Below, in pieces: positions 25,802 through 33,708 of a DNA stretch of 34,326 nucleotides. Under the pieces are notes generated by a model, which was given only the letters and a program-made list of their open reading frames with translations, was not told where the DNA came from and did not search any database. Position 1 is the stretch's first letter; each line of letters starts with the position of its first letter. The stretch lies in contig PABG01000084.1 in NCBI GenBank assembly GCA_002699185.1, forward strand, positions 1-34,326, in the 5' to 3' direction. The translations under genes were made by a program, and so were the position numbers. The stretch is from Gammaproteobacteria bacterium. GTDB taxonomy: Bacteria > Pseudomonadota > Gammaproteobacteria > Thiohalobacterales > Thiohalobacteraceae.

Positions 25802-26070
25802 GAACACTCCTGTGTGAATTTGCGGGGCTGCAGTCCATGCCGGTGCCGGTGCAACGGAAAGGCCCCGCCGTCGGCCACGGGGACGGTCCCGTCATCGGCG
25901 GCGGGTGTCACGGCGCGCGGCAGCGCGCCACCATCGGCGCCCCAGCGCGGCACCGTCCTTCCGGCAGAGTCGCCCCGCGGCTTGCGCTGCGTACGGGCAC
26001 TGCGGCAGGCAGCACCTGCGCACAGGGCCGTGCAAACGGCCAGGCCGAGCAGTAATCCAGGCATGGACAT
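25798..26070 (-). CDS. Possible small exported protein coupled to SulP
   Basis: A 90-codon frame begins MSMPGLLLGLAVCTALCAGA, a convincing signal peptide or membrane anchor, and continues as a basic, proline- and glycine-rich, probably disordered segment. A GGGGAA stretch precedes its ATG. Its stop overlaps the SulP start as ATGA, the usual form of translational coupling. No family is recognised. It could instead be the untranslated leader of the SulP operon. Confidence 0.4.
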   Translation of the reverse strand: MSMPGLLLGLAVCTALCAGAACRSARTQRKPRGDSAGRTVPRWGADGGALPRAVTPAADDGTVPVADGGAFPLHRHRHGLQPRKFTQECS

Positions 26071-26120
26071 ACAGTTCCCCGGGGTTGGAATACGTGGAAA
26101 GCGACGAACACCGGTGCCGT

Positions 26121-26212
26121 AGCATAGCCGGCACGGGTCGGGTCAACGCGGGGAGTACGTTAACAGGGAGGCTGTCAAGGGAATGTAAAGCCAGGGTGAA
26201 GAGTACGTGAAG
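26121..26212 (-). promoter_or_regulatory. Operon promoter with four 11-base-periodic repeats (OmpR/PhoB-type box)
   Basis: Read on the plus strand, NGTNAAG occurs four times with exact 11-base spacing, at 26173-26179, 26184-26190, 26195-26201 and 26206-26212. On the minus strand this is CTTNACN, as in direct-repeat sites of OmpR-family regulators. Downstream on the minus strand are TATGCT (26126-26121) as a -10 and TTGACC (26146-26141) as a poor -35 with only 14 bases between them, which fits an activator-dependent promoter. It would drive the small frame, SulP, usp and nhaD. Confidence 0.6.
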
Positions 26213-26260
26213 ATGCAACGAGGCGGCGGTCCGGGCCACTCCCCTGCCCTGCGGCGTACA

Positions 26261-27556
26261 TCAGGCGGTAGCGGGATTCGGTGCAGTCGTTGTCGTTCCG
26301 GATGGTTTGAGGATCAACTGGAACAGGGCCCCGCCTTCGGGGCGGTTCTGTACTGAGACCGCCCATCCCTCGCGGTCGGCAATACGTTTGACCAGCGGCA
26401 GGCCGATGCCGGCGCCGCGGGTGGCGCGTCGTGAACGCTCACTGTGTTCGAACAGGCAGTCCAGGTCCTGCGGAGGCAGGCCGGGGCCGGTGTCGGCGAC
26501 ACTGAGGACTCCGCCATCGAGGGTGATGCTGACATTGCCGGACTCGGTATAGGAGAAGGCATTGCGCAGCAGATTGCCGATGGCGATGGTGAGCAGGGGG
26601 CGTTCGACATTGAGCGTGAGTTGCTGGCGGATGTCCACCGACAGCGTCACCGGCTTCGGTGCCAGCAGATAACGATGCTGCCTGACGACTTCCTGCACCA
26701 CTTCCCCGACCCGGCACTCGGAGTGATTGCGTTTTTCCCGCTCCAGCATCAGCAGCGTGGAGGTGAGATCGCTCATGCCGCGGACGGTGCGTGCAATCCG
26801 TTCCAGCTGTTTCCGGCTCCGCTCGTCGAGTCCAGGACGGCTCTGCAGGACCTCCACCGCGCCCTGAATCACGGCCAGTGGCGTGCGCAATTCATGGCTG
26901 GCGTCGGCGGAAAATGCCCGCTCCCGTTCGACAAAGGCGCGCAGTCGTTCCAGGTAGCGCTCGAAGGCATGCGCCAATTCAGCGACCTCGTCGTGCGCCA
27001 GGCCCTCGGCGAAGGGCGAACGCAGATCGTCCGGCGAGCGTTCCCGCACGCGTCTGGCCAGTTCCCGCACCGGGGCGATAACGCGTCCGGCGAGCCACCA
27101 GCCGCCGCTGGCGGCAAGCAGTGTGGTGCCGAGGATGCCACTGCCCAGCACCAGCAGCAGCAGGCGTTCCCGGCGCTCGACCTGGCTGCGGTTGTGCAGC
27201 ATGACCAATTGCATGCCCTTCTCCCGTACCACCGCGGCATAGTAGGGTACGCCGTCCACGCTCACCTCCGAGCGCCCCGCGGGCAGTCCGTGCAGTTCCG
27301 GAGGCCGATTGTCGGGACGGTCCGCGCGGACCAGGTAGCCGCGGACCGTCGCGGTCATGGGCGGCAGCGAATCGGGATTGCGTTCGAGTCGGGAACTGTA
27401 ATCATCGATCTCTGCTGTCAGTGCCTCGTCGATGAGGCGTCGATCCAGATCCCGGACCGTGATGTAGACCCAACTGCCGAGCGCAAGGCTGACGCTGCCG
27501 CCGATCAGGGCGAAACCGACCATGACGCGCAGCCGCAGTCCCAGCCTGTAGATCAT
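26261..27556 (-). CDS. Two-component sensor histidine kinase
   Basis: This is an inner-membrane sensor of 431 residues. Helices at about 11-33 and 131-155 enclose a periplasmic domain of about 95 residues of unknown ligand. HAMP follows (about 156-208). The phosphoacceptor is H221 in SADASHELRTPLAVIQG. The ATP-binding domain has the N box IGNLLRNAFSY (N332), G1 VADTGPGLP (354-361) and G2 GAGIGLPLVKRIA. Its ATG overlaps the regulator stop (ATGA). The neighbouring transporter operon is its most likely target. Confidence 0.93.
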   Translation of the reverse strand: MIYRLGLRLRVMVGFALIGGSVSLALGSWVYITVRDLDRRLIDEALTAEIDDYSSRLERNPDSLPPMTATVRGYLVRADRPDNRPPELHGLPAGRSEVSVDGVPYYAAVVREKGMQLVMLHNRSQVERRERLLLLVLGSGILGTTLLAASGGWWLAGRVIAPVRELARRVRERSPDDLRSPFAEGLAHDEVAELAHAFERYLERLRAFVERERAFSADASHELRTPLAVIQGAVEVLQSRPGLDERSRKQLERIARTVRGMSDLTSTLLMLEREKRNHSECRVGEVVQEVVRQHRYLLAPKPVTLSVDIRQQLTLNVERPLLTIAIGNLLRNAFSYTESGNVSITLDGGVLSVADTGPGLPPQDLDCLFEHSERSRRATRGAGIGLPLVKRIADREGWAVSVQNRPEGGALFQLILKPSGTTTTAPNPATA

Positions 27557-28230
27557 TGCTCGGACGCAATCCGGTAGCCGAAGCCACGCACGGTATGCAA
27601 CAGCGGTTGTGGAAACGGCCGGTCGATGATCGCACGCAACTGGTGCAGGTGGCTGCGCAGCGCATCACTGTCCGGCGGCGAATCCCCCCAGATGCTGCGC
27701 TCCAGTTCCCGGCGGCTGACCACGTTCGGCGAGCGTTCCATCAGCAGATGCAGGAGTTTGAGTGGAATGGGCGGAAGTTCGAGCGTGCGGCCGGCCCGGG
27801 TCACCTGCCAGCTCGCCGTGTCGAGGGACAGATCCCCTACCTCAATACGCCCGCCGCGCGCTTCGCCATGGGGGTTGCGTCGCAGCAGGGCCTGCAGTCG
27901 CGCCTGCAGTTCGAGCATCGAGAATGGCTTGATCAGGTAGTCGTCCGCGCCGCTGGCAAAGCCATCCAGCTTGTCCTCCAGACTGTCGCGGGCGGTGAGC
28001 ATGATGATGGGGGTCCGCTGATTGGCGGTCCGGAGATTGCTGCAGACCTCCAGCCCGTCGATCCCCGGCAGCATGAGGTCGAGGACGATGGCGTCATAGT
28101 CATTCTCAAGCGCAAAGCCCAGGGCGGTATAACCGTTATAGGCGATATCCACCGTGTGGCCGCCCCCTTCCAGGAATTCGACCAGATTCTCCACCAGATC
28201 GGGGTTGTCTTCGACGATGAGAAGCTTCAT
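27553..28230 (-). CDS. OmpR-family response regulator
   Basis: The regulator has 225 residues. The receiver domain has acidic residues at E7-D8 (IVEDNP), the phosphorylation site D51 in IVLDLMLPGIDGL, T79 in IIMLTARD and K101 in YLIKPFSM. The C-terminal winged helix (about 128-222) has LPPIPLKLLHLLMERSPNVV and the ending LHTVRGFGYRI. ATG 28230 is chosen because relatives begin MKLLIVED. An in-frame ATG at 28248 exists. The start codon lies inside a perfect palindrome (28225-28240). Confidence 0.93.
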   Translation of the reverse strand: MKLLIVEDNPDLVENLVEFLEGGGHTVDIAYNGYTALGFALENDYDAIVLDLMLPGIDGLEVCSNLRTANQRTPIIMLTARDSLEDKLDGFASGADDYLIKPFSMLELQARLQALLRRNPHGEARGGRIEVGDLSLDTASWQVTRAGRTLELPPIPLKLLHLLMERSPNVVSRRELERSIWGDSPPDSDALRSHLHQLRAIIDRPFPQPLLHTVRGFGYRIASEQ

Positions 28231-28240
28231 TGCAATGAAG
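28225..28240. promoter_or_regulatory. 16-bp palindrome across the response regulator start codon
   Basis: CTTCATTGCAATGAAG is perfectly self-complementary and includes the start codon of the regulator gene. It could be an operator or part of an mRNA fold that limits initiation. There is no good ribosome-binding site in front of this ATG. Confidence 0.4.
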
Positions 28241-28363
28241 TATATCATAACCTGCCATCGCCCCCGTCTGCGTGGTGAATCGGATGGCGGGATGATATCC
28301 GGGCCGCGCGGCTCAGCCAGGTGTTATGTCATTGCTGGAATCGGCGTCTCCTGTTCCTCAATG

Positions 28364-29437
28364 CTATCCGTTGTCCACTTCGACAACCGGTCCGTGCTGC
28401 CTTTCCAGCAGGCTGCCGATGGGACGGAGATCGTCGAGACCGAATGAGCGGGTCAGCGCAGCAAATTCCGGTTCCGCCTGCGGCGCGACGGCCACCAGCA
28501 GACCGCCGGAGGTCTGGGGATCACACAGGATCCTGCGTCTGTTCTCGGACAGGTCGCCGACCTTGTGGCCGTAGCTGTCGAAGTTGCGTTGTGCGCCGCC
28601 CGGCGAACAGCCCAGTTCCAGGTAGTGCTCGACTTCGGGCAGCTTGGGCACGGCGGCGTAATCGATGCGGGCCGAGACGCCGCTGCCCTCGCACATCTCC
28701 AGCAGGTGTCCCAGCAGACCGAAGCCGGTGACGTCGGTCATGGCCCTGACGCCGTCGAGCCGGCCGAGTTCGGTGCCGATATCATTGAGGCGGCACATGG
28801 TGTCGGGTGCCAGGCGGAGGTGTTCCGGCCGGAGCTTCTTCTGTTTCTGCGCCGTGGTCAGGATGCCGATGCCCAGGGGCTTGGTCAGATAGAGCCGGCA
28901 GCCGGGTTCCGCCGTGTCGTTGCGGGTGAGATACCTGTTTTCGACACTGCCCGTGACCGCCAGTCCGAAGATGGGTTCGGGCGCATCGATCGAATGCCCG
29001 CCTGCGAGAGTGATGCCGGCAAGCTCACAGGCCCTGCGGCCGCCGTCGATCACGGTGCGGGCGACCTCCGGCCCGAGCTTGGCGATCGGCCAGCCGAAGA
29101 TGGCGATTGCCATCAGCGGACGACCGCCCATGGCGTAGATGTCGCTGATGGCATTGGTGGCCGCGATCTGGCCGAATTCGAAGGGATCGTCCACGATGGG
29201 CATGAAGAAATCCGTGGTGGAAATCACGGAACTGCCGTTGCCGAGATCGTACACAGCGGCATCATCCCTGGAGTCATTACCCACCAGCAGCCGCGGATCG
29301 ACAGGGACGGTGGTATCGCTGGCGAGGATTTCCTCCAGCAGTCTGGGGGCGATCTTGCAGCCGCAGCCGGCGCCGTGGCTGTATTCGGTCAGACGGATGG
29401 CGGGTCGGGTCTTTTCTTCGGGATTATCCATGAACAT
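28364..29437 (-). CDS. selD: Selenide, water dikinase SelD (cysteine form)
   Basis: SelD makes selenophosphate from selenide and ATP, the selenium donor for selenocysteine. The product is 357 residues. The active site is [11 protein letters not shown], with catalytic C25 and K28. In some organisms this cysteine is selenocysteine, but here it is UGC-type cysteine. Other motifs are [74 protein letters not shown] and [15 protein letters not shown] 29437 has AAGGAG six bases upstream. An upstream TTG overlaps that site. It lies just after the tRNA-Sec gene. Confidence 0.97.
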   Translation of the reverse strand: MFMDNPEEKTRPAIRLTEYSHGAGCGCKIAPRLLEEILASDTTVPVDPRLLVGNDSRDDAAVYDLGNGSSVISTTDFFMPIVDDPFEFGQIAATNAISDIYAMGGRPLMAIAIFGWPIAKLGPEVARTVIDGGRRACELAGITLAGGHSIDAPEPIFGLAVTGSVENRYLTRNDTAEPGCRLYLTKPLGIGILTTAQKQKKLRPEHLRLAPDTMCRLNDIGTELGRLDGVRAMTDVTGFGLLGHLLEMCEGSGVSARIDYAAVPKLPEVEHYLELGCSPGGAQRNFDSYGHKVGDLSENRRRILCDPQTSGGLLVAVAPQAEPEFAALTRSFGLDDLRPIGSLLERQHGPVVEVDNG

Positions 29438-29544
29438 GATCAACTCCTTGATCAAGGGGGTGTTCAGTCCGAAACCACATCAGCAACAGCCGCCGCACCC
29501 GGGCGGTTGCGGGGTCCTGATGCATGTGTCGGCAGGCGGGGGAT

Positions 29545-29640
29545 TGGCGGAAGAGAGCAGGAGTCGAACCTACCAGGGACCGCTTGACAGCCCCTCCCGG
29601 TTTTGAAGACCGGGCGCCCCACCGGGGAACGATCTCTTCC
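29545..29640 (-). tRNA. selC: tRNA-Sec (anticodon UCA)
   Basis: The gene is 96 bases including an encoded CCA. The acceptor stem has 8 bp (GGAAGAGA with TCTCTTCC) and the discriminator is G, typical of bacterial selenocysteine tRNA. The anticodon arm is CCGGT-CTTCAAA-ACCGG with anticodon TCA. There is a long variable arm and a T arm with GGTTCGACT. It closely follows the E. coli selC pattern. It lies 16 bases after selB and before selD on the same strand, so it is probably processed from a selABCD transcript. Confidence 0.97.
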
Positions 29641-29656
29641 AGGGATCGGATGCGTG

Positions 29657-31585
29657 TCATCGCACGCTCCATTGCAGCGCTGCTGTGCTGTCGCGCAGCA
29701 CATGGTCATCGCGCTCGCGTCGAGTGTAACCGATGCGGTCGAAGAACTCGAGAATCCGGATGGCCACCTTGCGGCCTCCCCCGCCCTCGGGGAAAAGGAT
29801 GTCGCGGAAGGGGGCGGCGCGCGCGGCGCCCTGCTCTGTGTTGAGTCGCGCGACGATGGCGGCCAGTTCCGCCACGGCGCCGGCGGTGAAATAGTGATCG
29901 TGGCCAACGGGGTAGAGTTCGCCGGCGCGAGCGAGGCGCTTGAACAGCTGCCGCACGGCGGGTTCGGGAATCCCCGTCGCCTTGTGGATGTCGCGCACGC
30001 GCGGAGGATTGTAGGGCGCGGCTTCCAGTAGCGACTTCAATTCGCTGAACAGTGCGCGGTCATCGTCACTCACACTGACGCGATGCTCAGGGAGGTGCAG
30101 CCAGGACCGCGTCTGCGCAATCGCTCCGCCGGCCAGCAGTTCGTCCACCAGGACGTCGAAAACGGGACGCTGCAGATTGACGGCCGTCATGCGGCGCAGC
30201 CGCCCGGCCTCGACGCCGATCATGTCCGGTGAGCGTTCGTGTTCCCGGGCCAGGGTTTCCAGCAGCCGCTGCCGGAGTCCGTCCCAGGCCGCCGGTGAAA
30301 GGCCGGTCGCGGATTCGCCCGCCTCGACCACGCGCAGGCCCGCCCGCTGCCACAGGGTTCCGGCCTGTGCTTCATCGAGATTCCAGTTCAGGCTGAACCG
30401 GTGCAGGTCGACGCCGGTAGCGGACTGGTCAGCCATCAGTTCCAGACTGGCGGCCGGGTCGTCGTTGCGCAGGCTGTCCAGCAGGCGCAGCCGTTCGGGG
30501 CTGCGCTTGTGGCGTGCAGGGGGATGAATGTCGAGCACCCGCCCCCCCGCGACGGTGCGTTGGGCGCCCGCATCGCGCAGGATGATGCGATCGCCGCGCA
30601 GACACAGGGTTTCCCGCTCCAGCAGAATCTCTGCCAGCGCCGTGGCGCCCGGCTCGGCGCGTTTGCCGTCGAGCAGCGCCACCCGACCGATGATATCGTC
30701 GGTGCCCAGATGTACATGCACGGTCTGCATGTGTTTGAGCGCCGTCTGGCCGGCGGGCACGCGCAGTTCGGCCTGAAAGCGGGACAACGGAACGGCGAGC
30801 GCGGGATCGACCAGCCACATCCCGCGGTGGATGTCGCGGCGGTCGAAGTCGCCCTTGAGCGCCAGCGCGCAGCGCTCCCCTGCCTGTCCGCGTCCGGCCG
30901 GCCGGTCCTGTACATGCAGGCCGCGCACCCGGGCCGTGATGCCCGCCGGCGCCAGGCTGAGCCTGTCACCCACGGCAACGGTGCCGGCGTGCGCGGTGCC
31001 GGTCACGATTGTGCCCACGCCGGAGAGCGCGAAACAGCGGTCGATGGCGAGACGGAAACGCCCTGCGGGCGGTGGCCGGCTGATCGCGGCGGTCGTGGCC
31101 TCGAGGTGGGTGCGCAGCGCCTCAACGCCCGCCCCGGTCTTGCCGGATACGGGGAAAAGCGGACTTGTCGCCAGCCCCGTGCCGGCCAGCAGATCGGCCA
31201 CTTCCTGTCGTGCCTGCTCAAGGCGCTCGGTTGTGACGGCATCCGTCTTGGTCAGGACGACCGCCCCCTGCTCGATGCCCAGCAGGTCCAGCAGTTCCAG
31301 GTGTTCGCGGGTCTGCGGCATCGGTCCGTCGTCGGCGGCGATCACCAGCAGGGCGAAGTCGATTGCGATCGCGCCGGCAAGCATGTTGCGGATCAGCTTT
31401 TCGTGCCCGGGCACGTCAACGAAACCGAGGACCGAGCCGTCGGTCAGCGGCGTGTAGGCGTAGCCGAGATCCAGGGTGATGCCGCGGGCCTTTTCCTGCG
31501 GCAGTCGGTCGGCATCCATGCCGGTGAGCGCCTTGAGCAGCGTGGTCTTGCCGTGATCGATATGGCCGGCGGTGCCTACGAGCAT
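29657..31585 (-). CDS. selB: Selenocysteine-specific elongation factor SelB
   Basis: SelB brings Sec-tRNA to UGA codons and binds the SECIS hairpin of the mRNA. The protein is 642 residues against about 614 in E. coli. The GTPase domain starts MLVGTAGHIDHGKTTLLKAL, with the switch segment KARGITLDLGYAY, the DVPGHEKLIRNML motif and the TKTD base-recognition motif. Translation-factor beta domains follow (about 170-370). The C-terminal part holds the winged-helix repeats that recognise SECIS, ending PAVRQLFKRLARAGELYPVG and beyond. It overlaps the selA end by 10 bases. Confidence 0.96.
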   Translation of the reverse strand: MLVGTAGHIDHGKTTLLKALTGMDADRLPQEKARGITLDLGYAYTPLTDGSVLGFVDVPGHEKLIRNMLAGAIAIDFALLVIAADDGPMPQTREHLELLDLLGIEQGAVVLTKTDAVTTERLEQARQEVADLLAGTGLATSPLFPVSGKTGAGVEALRTHLEATTAAISRPPPAGRFRLAIDRCFALSGVGTIVTGTAHAGTVAVGDRLSLAPAGITARVRGLHVQDRPAGRGQAGERCALALKGDFDRRDIHRGMWLVDPALAVPLSRFQAELRVPAGQTALKHMQTVHVHLGTDDIIGRVALLDGKRAEPGATALAEILLERETLCLRGDRIILRDAGAQRTVAGGRVLDIHPPARHKRSPERLRLLDSLRNDDPAASLELMADQSATGVDLHRFSLNWNLDEAQAGTLWQRAGLRVVEAGESATGLSPAAWDGLRQRLLETLAREHERSPDMIGVEAGRLRRMTAVNLQRPVFDVLVDELLAGGAIAQTRSWLHLPEHRVSVSDDDRALFSELKSLLEAAPYNPPRVRDIHKATGIPEPAVRQLFKRLARAGELYPVGHDHYFTAGAVAELAAIVARLNTEQGAARAAPFRDILFPEGGGGRKVAIRILEFFDRIGYTRRERDDHVLRDSTAALQWSVR

Positions 31586-32976
31586 GACAAACGGGCGAGA
31601 TTGGCCCGGAATCCGTCTTCTTCCTGACGCTGCAGGCAGCGCAGATCGAGCAGCAGCGCCCCGTCCTCGATGCGGCCGATCACCGGGCGCGGCAATTCAC
31701 GCAGGCCGGTCTCGATACGATGCAGCACCCCGCTTTTCCTTCCCACCGGCCTGACGGCGAGACCGGCCGAGGGCAGTCGGTCCACGGGCAGCGATCCGGA
31801 GCCGATCTGGGATTGCAGCGGTACGATTTCCACCGTTACCGGCAGTGCATTCAGGGCGCGTTGCACATCCGGCAGCAGCCGCTGTGTCGCGGCGCGGATC
31901 TCGGGTTCGGGACGGGTCAGCTGCTGCAGCGCGGTCAGGCGTTCCGCCAGGCGGTCGGGATCACGGTACAGCCGCAGCACGGCCTCGAGCGCGGCCAGGG
32001 TGAGCTTGCCGACACGCAGTGCCCGCTTGAGCGGGTTGCGTTTGATCCGCGCGATCAGATCCCGGCGGCCGACCAGCAGTCCGGCCTGCGGACCGCCGAG
32101 CAGCTTGTCCCCGGAAAAGCTCACCAGATCGGCGCCGGCGGCAATGCTCTCGCCCGGCGTGGGCTCGTGCGGCAGTCCCCAGCGCTCGAGCCCGGTCAGG
32201 GTGCCGGAGCCGAGGTCGACGATAAAGGGCAGTTCATGCGCATGCGCCAGTTCGGCCAACTCGGGTTCGGGCACGGCATGGGTGAAGCCCTGGATCGCGT
32301 AGTTGCTGGTGTGAATCTTCATCAGCATGGCCGTGCGCCTGGTGATCGCTGCGCGGAAGTCCTTCAGATGGGTGCGGTTGGTCGTGCCGACCTCGACCAG
32401 GTCCGCGCCGGCGCGCTGCATGATGTCGGGTATCCGGAAGGCGCCACCGATCTCGATCAGTTCCCCGCGCGAGACGATGACCTTTTTCTTCTTCTTCCGC
32501 ACCAGGGCGTTGAGCAGCAGGAACACGGCGGCGGCATTGTTGTTGACCACGGTCGCCGCCTCGGCGCCGGTAAGCTCGCACAACAACTCAGCGACGACGT
32601 CATCGCGGTCGCCGCGGCCGCCGTCCTCGATGTCGTACTCCAGCGCACAGGGACTGCGGGCGGCCGTGACCAGGGCGGTGACGGCCTCTTCCGGCAGCAG
32701 TGCCCGACCGAGATTGGTATGCAGTACCGTGCCGGTGAGGTTGTAGACCGGGCGCAGACGTGGCATGGCCAATGTCCGGGCGGTGTCGGCGACCCTGGAG
32801 ACCAGACTCGATACATCGGGAACCGGCTCACCGGTACGGGCGGCGGCGCGGGCAGCGGACAGCGTGTCACGCACGATCCGGGTGACGACGGTCTGGCCGT
32901 GGCTGTCCACGAGTGCTGCGATTTGCGTGTCAGAAAGGATGCGGCTGACGGACGGCAGTTTGGAGAGTTGATGCAT
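31576..32976 (-). CDS. selA: L-seryl-tRNA(Sec) selenium transferase SelA
   Basis: SelA is a pyridoxal-phosphate enzyme that converts Ser-tRNA(Sec) to Sec-tRNA(Sec). The protein is 466 residues. Motifs include YNLTGTVLHTNLGRALLPEE (78-97), VVNNNAAAVFLLLNAL, SRGELIEIGGAFRIPDI, VEVGTTNRTHLKDF and the PLP lysine K291 in SFSGDKLLGGPQAGLLVG. The ending IEDGALLLDLRCLQ is family-typical. A GGA stretch seven bases before the ATG is the only ribosome-binding feature. It is the first of the selA-selB-selC-selD run. Confidence 0.97.
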   Translation of the reverse strand: MHQLSKLPSVSRILSDTQIAALVDSHGQTVVTRIVRDTLSAARAAARTGEPVPDVSSLVSRVADTARTLAMPRLRPVYNLTGTVLHTNLGRALLPEEAVTALVTAARSPCALEYDIEDGGRGDRDDVVAELLCELTGAEAATVVNNNAAAVFLLLNALVRKKKKKVIVSRGELIEIGGAFRIPDIMQRAGADLVEVGTTNRTHLKDFRAAITRRTAMLMKIHTSNYAIQGFTHAVPEPELAELAHAHELPFIVDLGSGTLTGLERWGLPHEPTPGESIAAGADLVSFSGDKLLGGPQAGLLVGRRDLIARIKRNPLKRALRVGKLTLAALEAVLRLYRDPDRLAERLTALQQLTRPEPEIRAATQRLLPDVQRALNALPVTVEIVPLQSQIGSGSLPVDRLPSAGLAVRPVGRKSGVLHRIETGLRELPRPVIGRIEDGALLLDLRCLQRQEEDGFRANLARLSCS

Positions 32977-33041
32977 GTTTCATCCAACTGGACAGAAACC
33001 TGAAACGCAGAATAGCACAACTCAAATTGCAGTCATCCAAA

Positions 33042-33070
33042 GAAAAACCCCGCCACTGGGGACGGGGTTT
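33042..33070 (-). terminator. Rho-independent terminator of the peroxiredoxin gene
   Basis: On the minus strand, AAACCCCG and CGGGGTTT pair around a ten-base loop, and TTTTTCTTT follows. It starts about 30 bases after the peroxiredoxin stop, so selA probably has its own promoter in the 32977-33040 gap or depends on read-through. Confidence 0.75.
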
Positions 33071-33102
33071 CGAGATGCCGGTTGCCTGCGGCAGTGCCGG
33101 AC

Positions 33103-33708
33103 TCATTCCATGGAGGGGTTCCAGACCTCCCACACCTTGCCGACCAGGTCCGGGCCGGGCTTGAGAGTGGGCTTGCCCGGTTCCCAGCCTGCGGGGCAGG
33201 CCTCCTTGCCCTGGGTGGCGCGCACGTGCTGATAGGCCTGGATCTGGCGTATCGTTTCGGCGAGCTTGCGCCCGACCGGCGGAGTGAGCACCTCCATGGC
33301 CTGGATGACCCCGTCGGGATCGATGATGAAACGACCGCGGAGTTCGACACCCTGGTTCTCGTCCCAGCATCCATAGGCCCGACCGACATTGCCGGCCTGG
33401 TCGGCGACCATGTGGAATGGCACACCGCCATCGACCATCTTGCTCAGTTCCTCGTCATTCCAGACCTTGTGGACAAAGTGGCTGTCCACGCTGACCGAGA
33501 TGACTTCAACTCCCAGATCCTGGAGCTTCTGATAATTTGCGGCGACCGCCGACACTTCAGTAGCTCAGACGAAGGTGAAATCACCCGGATAGAAACACAG
33601 CATCACCCACTTGCCTGCGAACTCCGACAGCGTCACGCTGGTGAAGCTGCCTTTGTGATAGGCGGGTGCGGTGAAATCGGGGGCTTTCTGTCCGACACGT
33701 ACACTCAT
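33103..33708 (-). CDS. Selenocysteine-containing 2-Cys peroxiredoxin (UGA at 33567-33565 read as Sec)
   Basis: This is an AhpC/Prx1-type peroxidase that reduces hydroperoxides. The frame runs MSVRVGQKAPDFTAP.. to FYPGDFTFV, then an in-frame UGA at codon 48, then ATEVSAVAANY. In ordinary relatives that position is the peroxidatic cysteine (FTFVCPTE). The frame continues unbroken for 153 more residues. The resolving C171 is in KEACPAGWEPGKP. The total is 201 residues, normal for the family. A SECIS-like hairpin lies just after the UGA, and selA-selB-selC-selD follow on the same strand. ATG 33708 has GAGG about eight bases upstream and fits family length. In-frame starts at 33822, 33870 and 33894 would add a low-complexity N-terminus. 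Confidence 0.9.
33536..33564 (-). promoter_or_regulatory. SECIS-like element after the selenocysteine UGA
   Basis: On the mRNA, CGGC and GCCG pair around the loop GGUC (33547-33544). The loop starts 17 bases after the UGA, nearly the spacing in E. coli fdhF (18), whose loop also carries GGUC for SelB recognition. The lower stem is weak. The position and loop are seen; function is inferred. Confidence 0.75.

Noticed and set aside
29545-29640. selC as an integration site for a genomic island
   Set aside because: selC is a common island target, but here selD follows at once with no repeat of the tRNA 3' end and no integrase.
33565-33567. UGA in the peroxiredoxin as a nonsense mutation or sequencing error
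   Set aside because: It falls exactly on the catalytic cysteine codon, both sides remain in frame and conserved, a SECIS-like hairpin follows, and the Sec genes are adjacent. Read data would still settle it.
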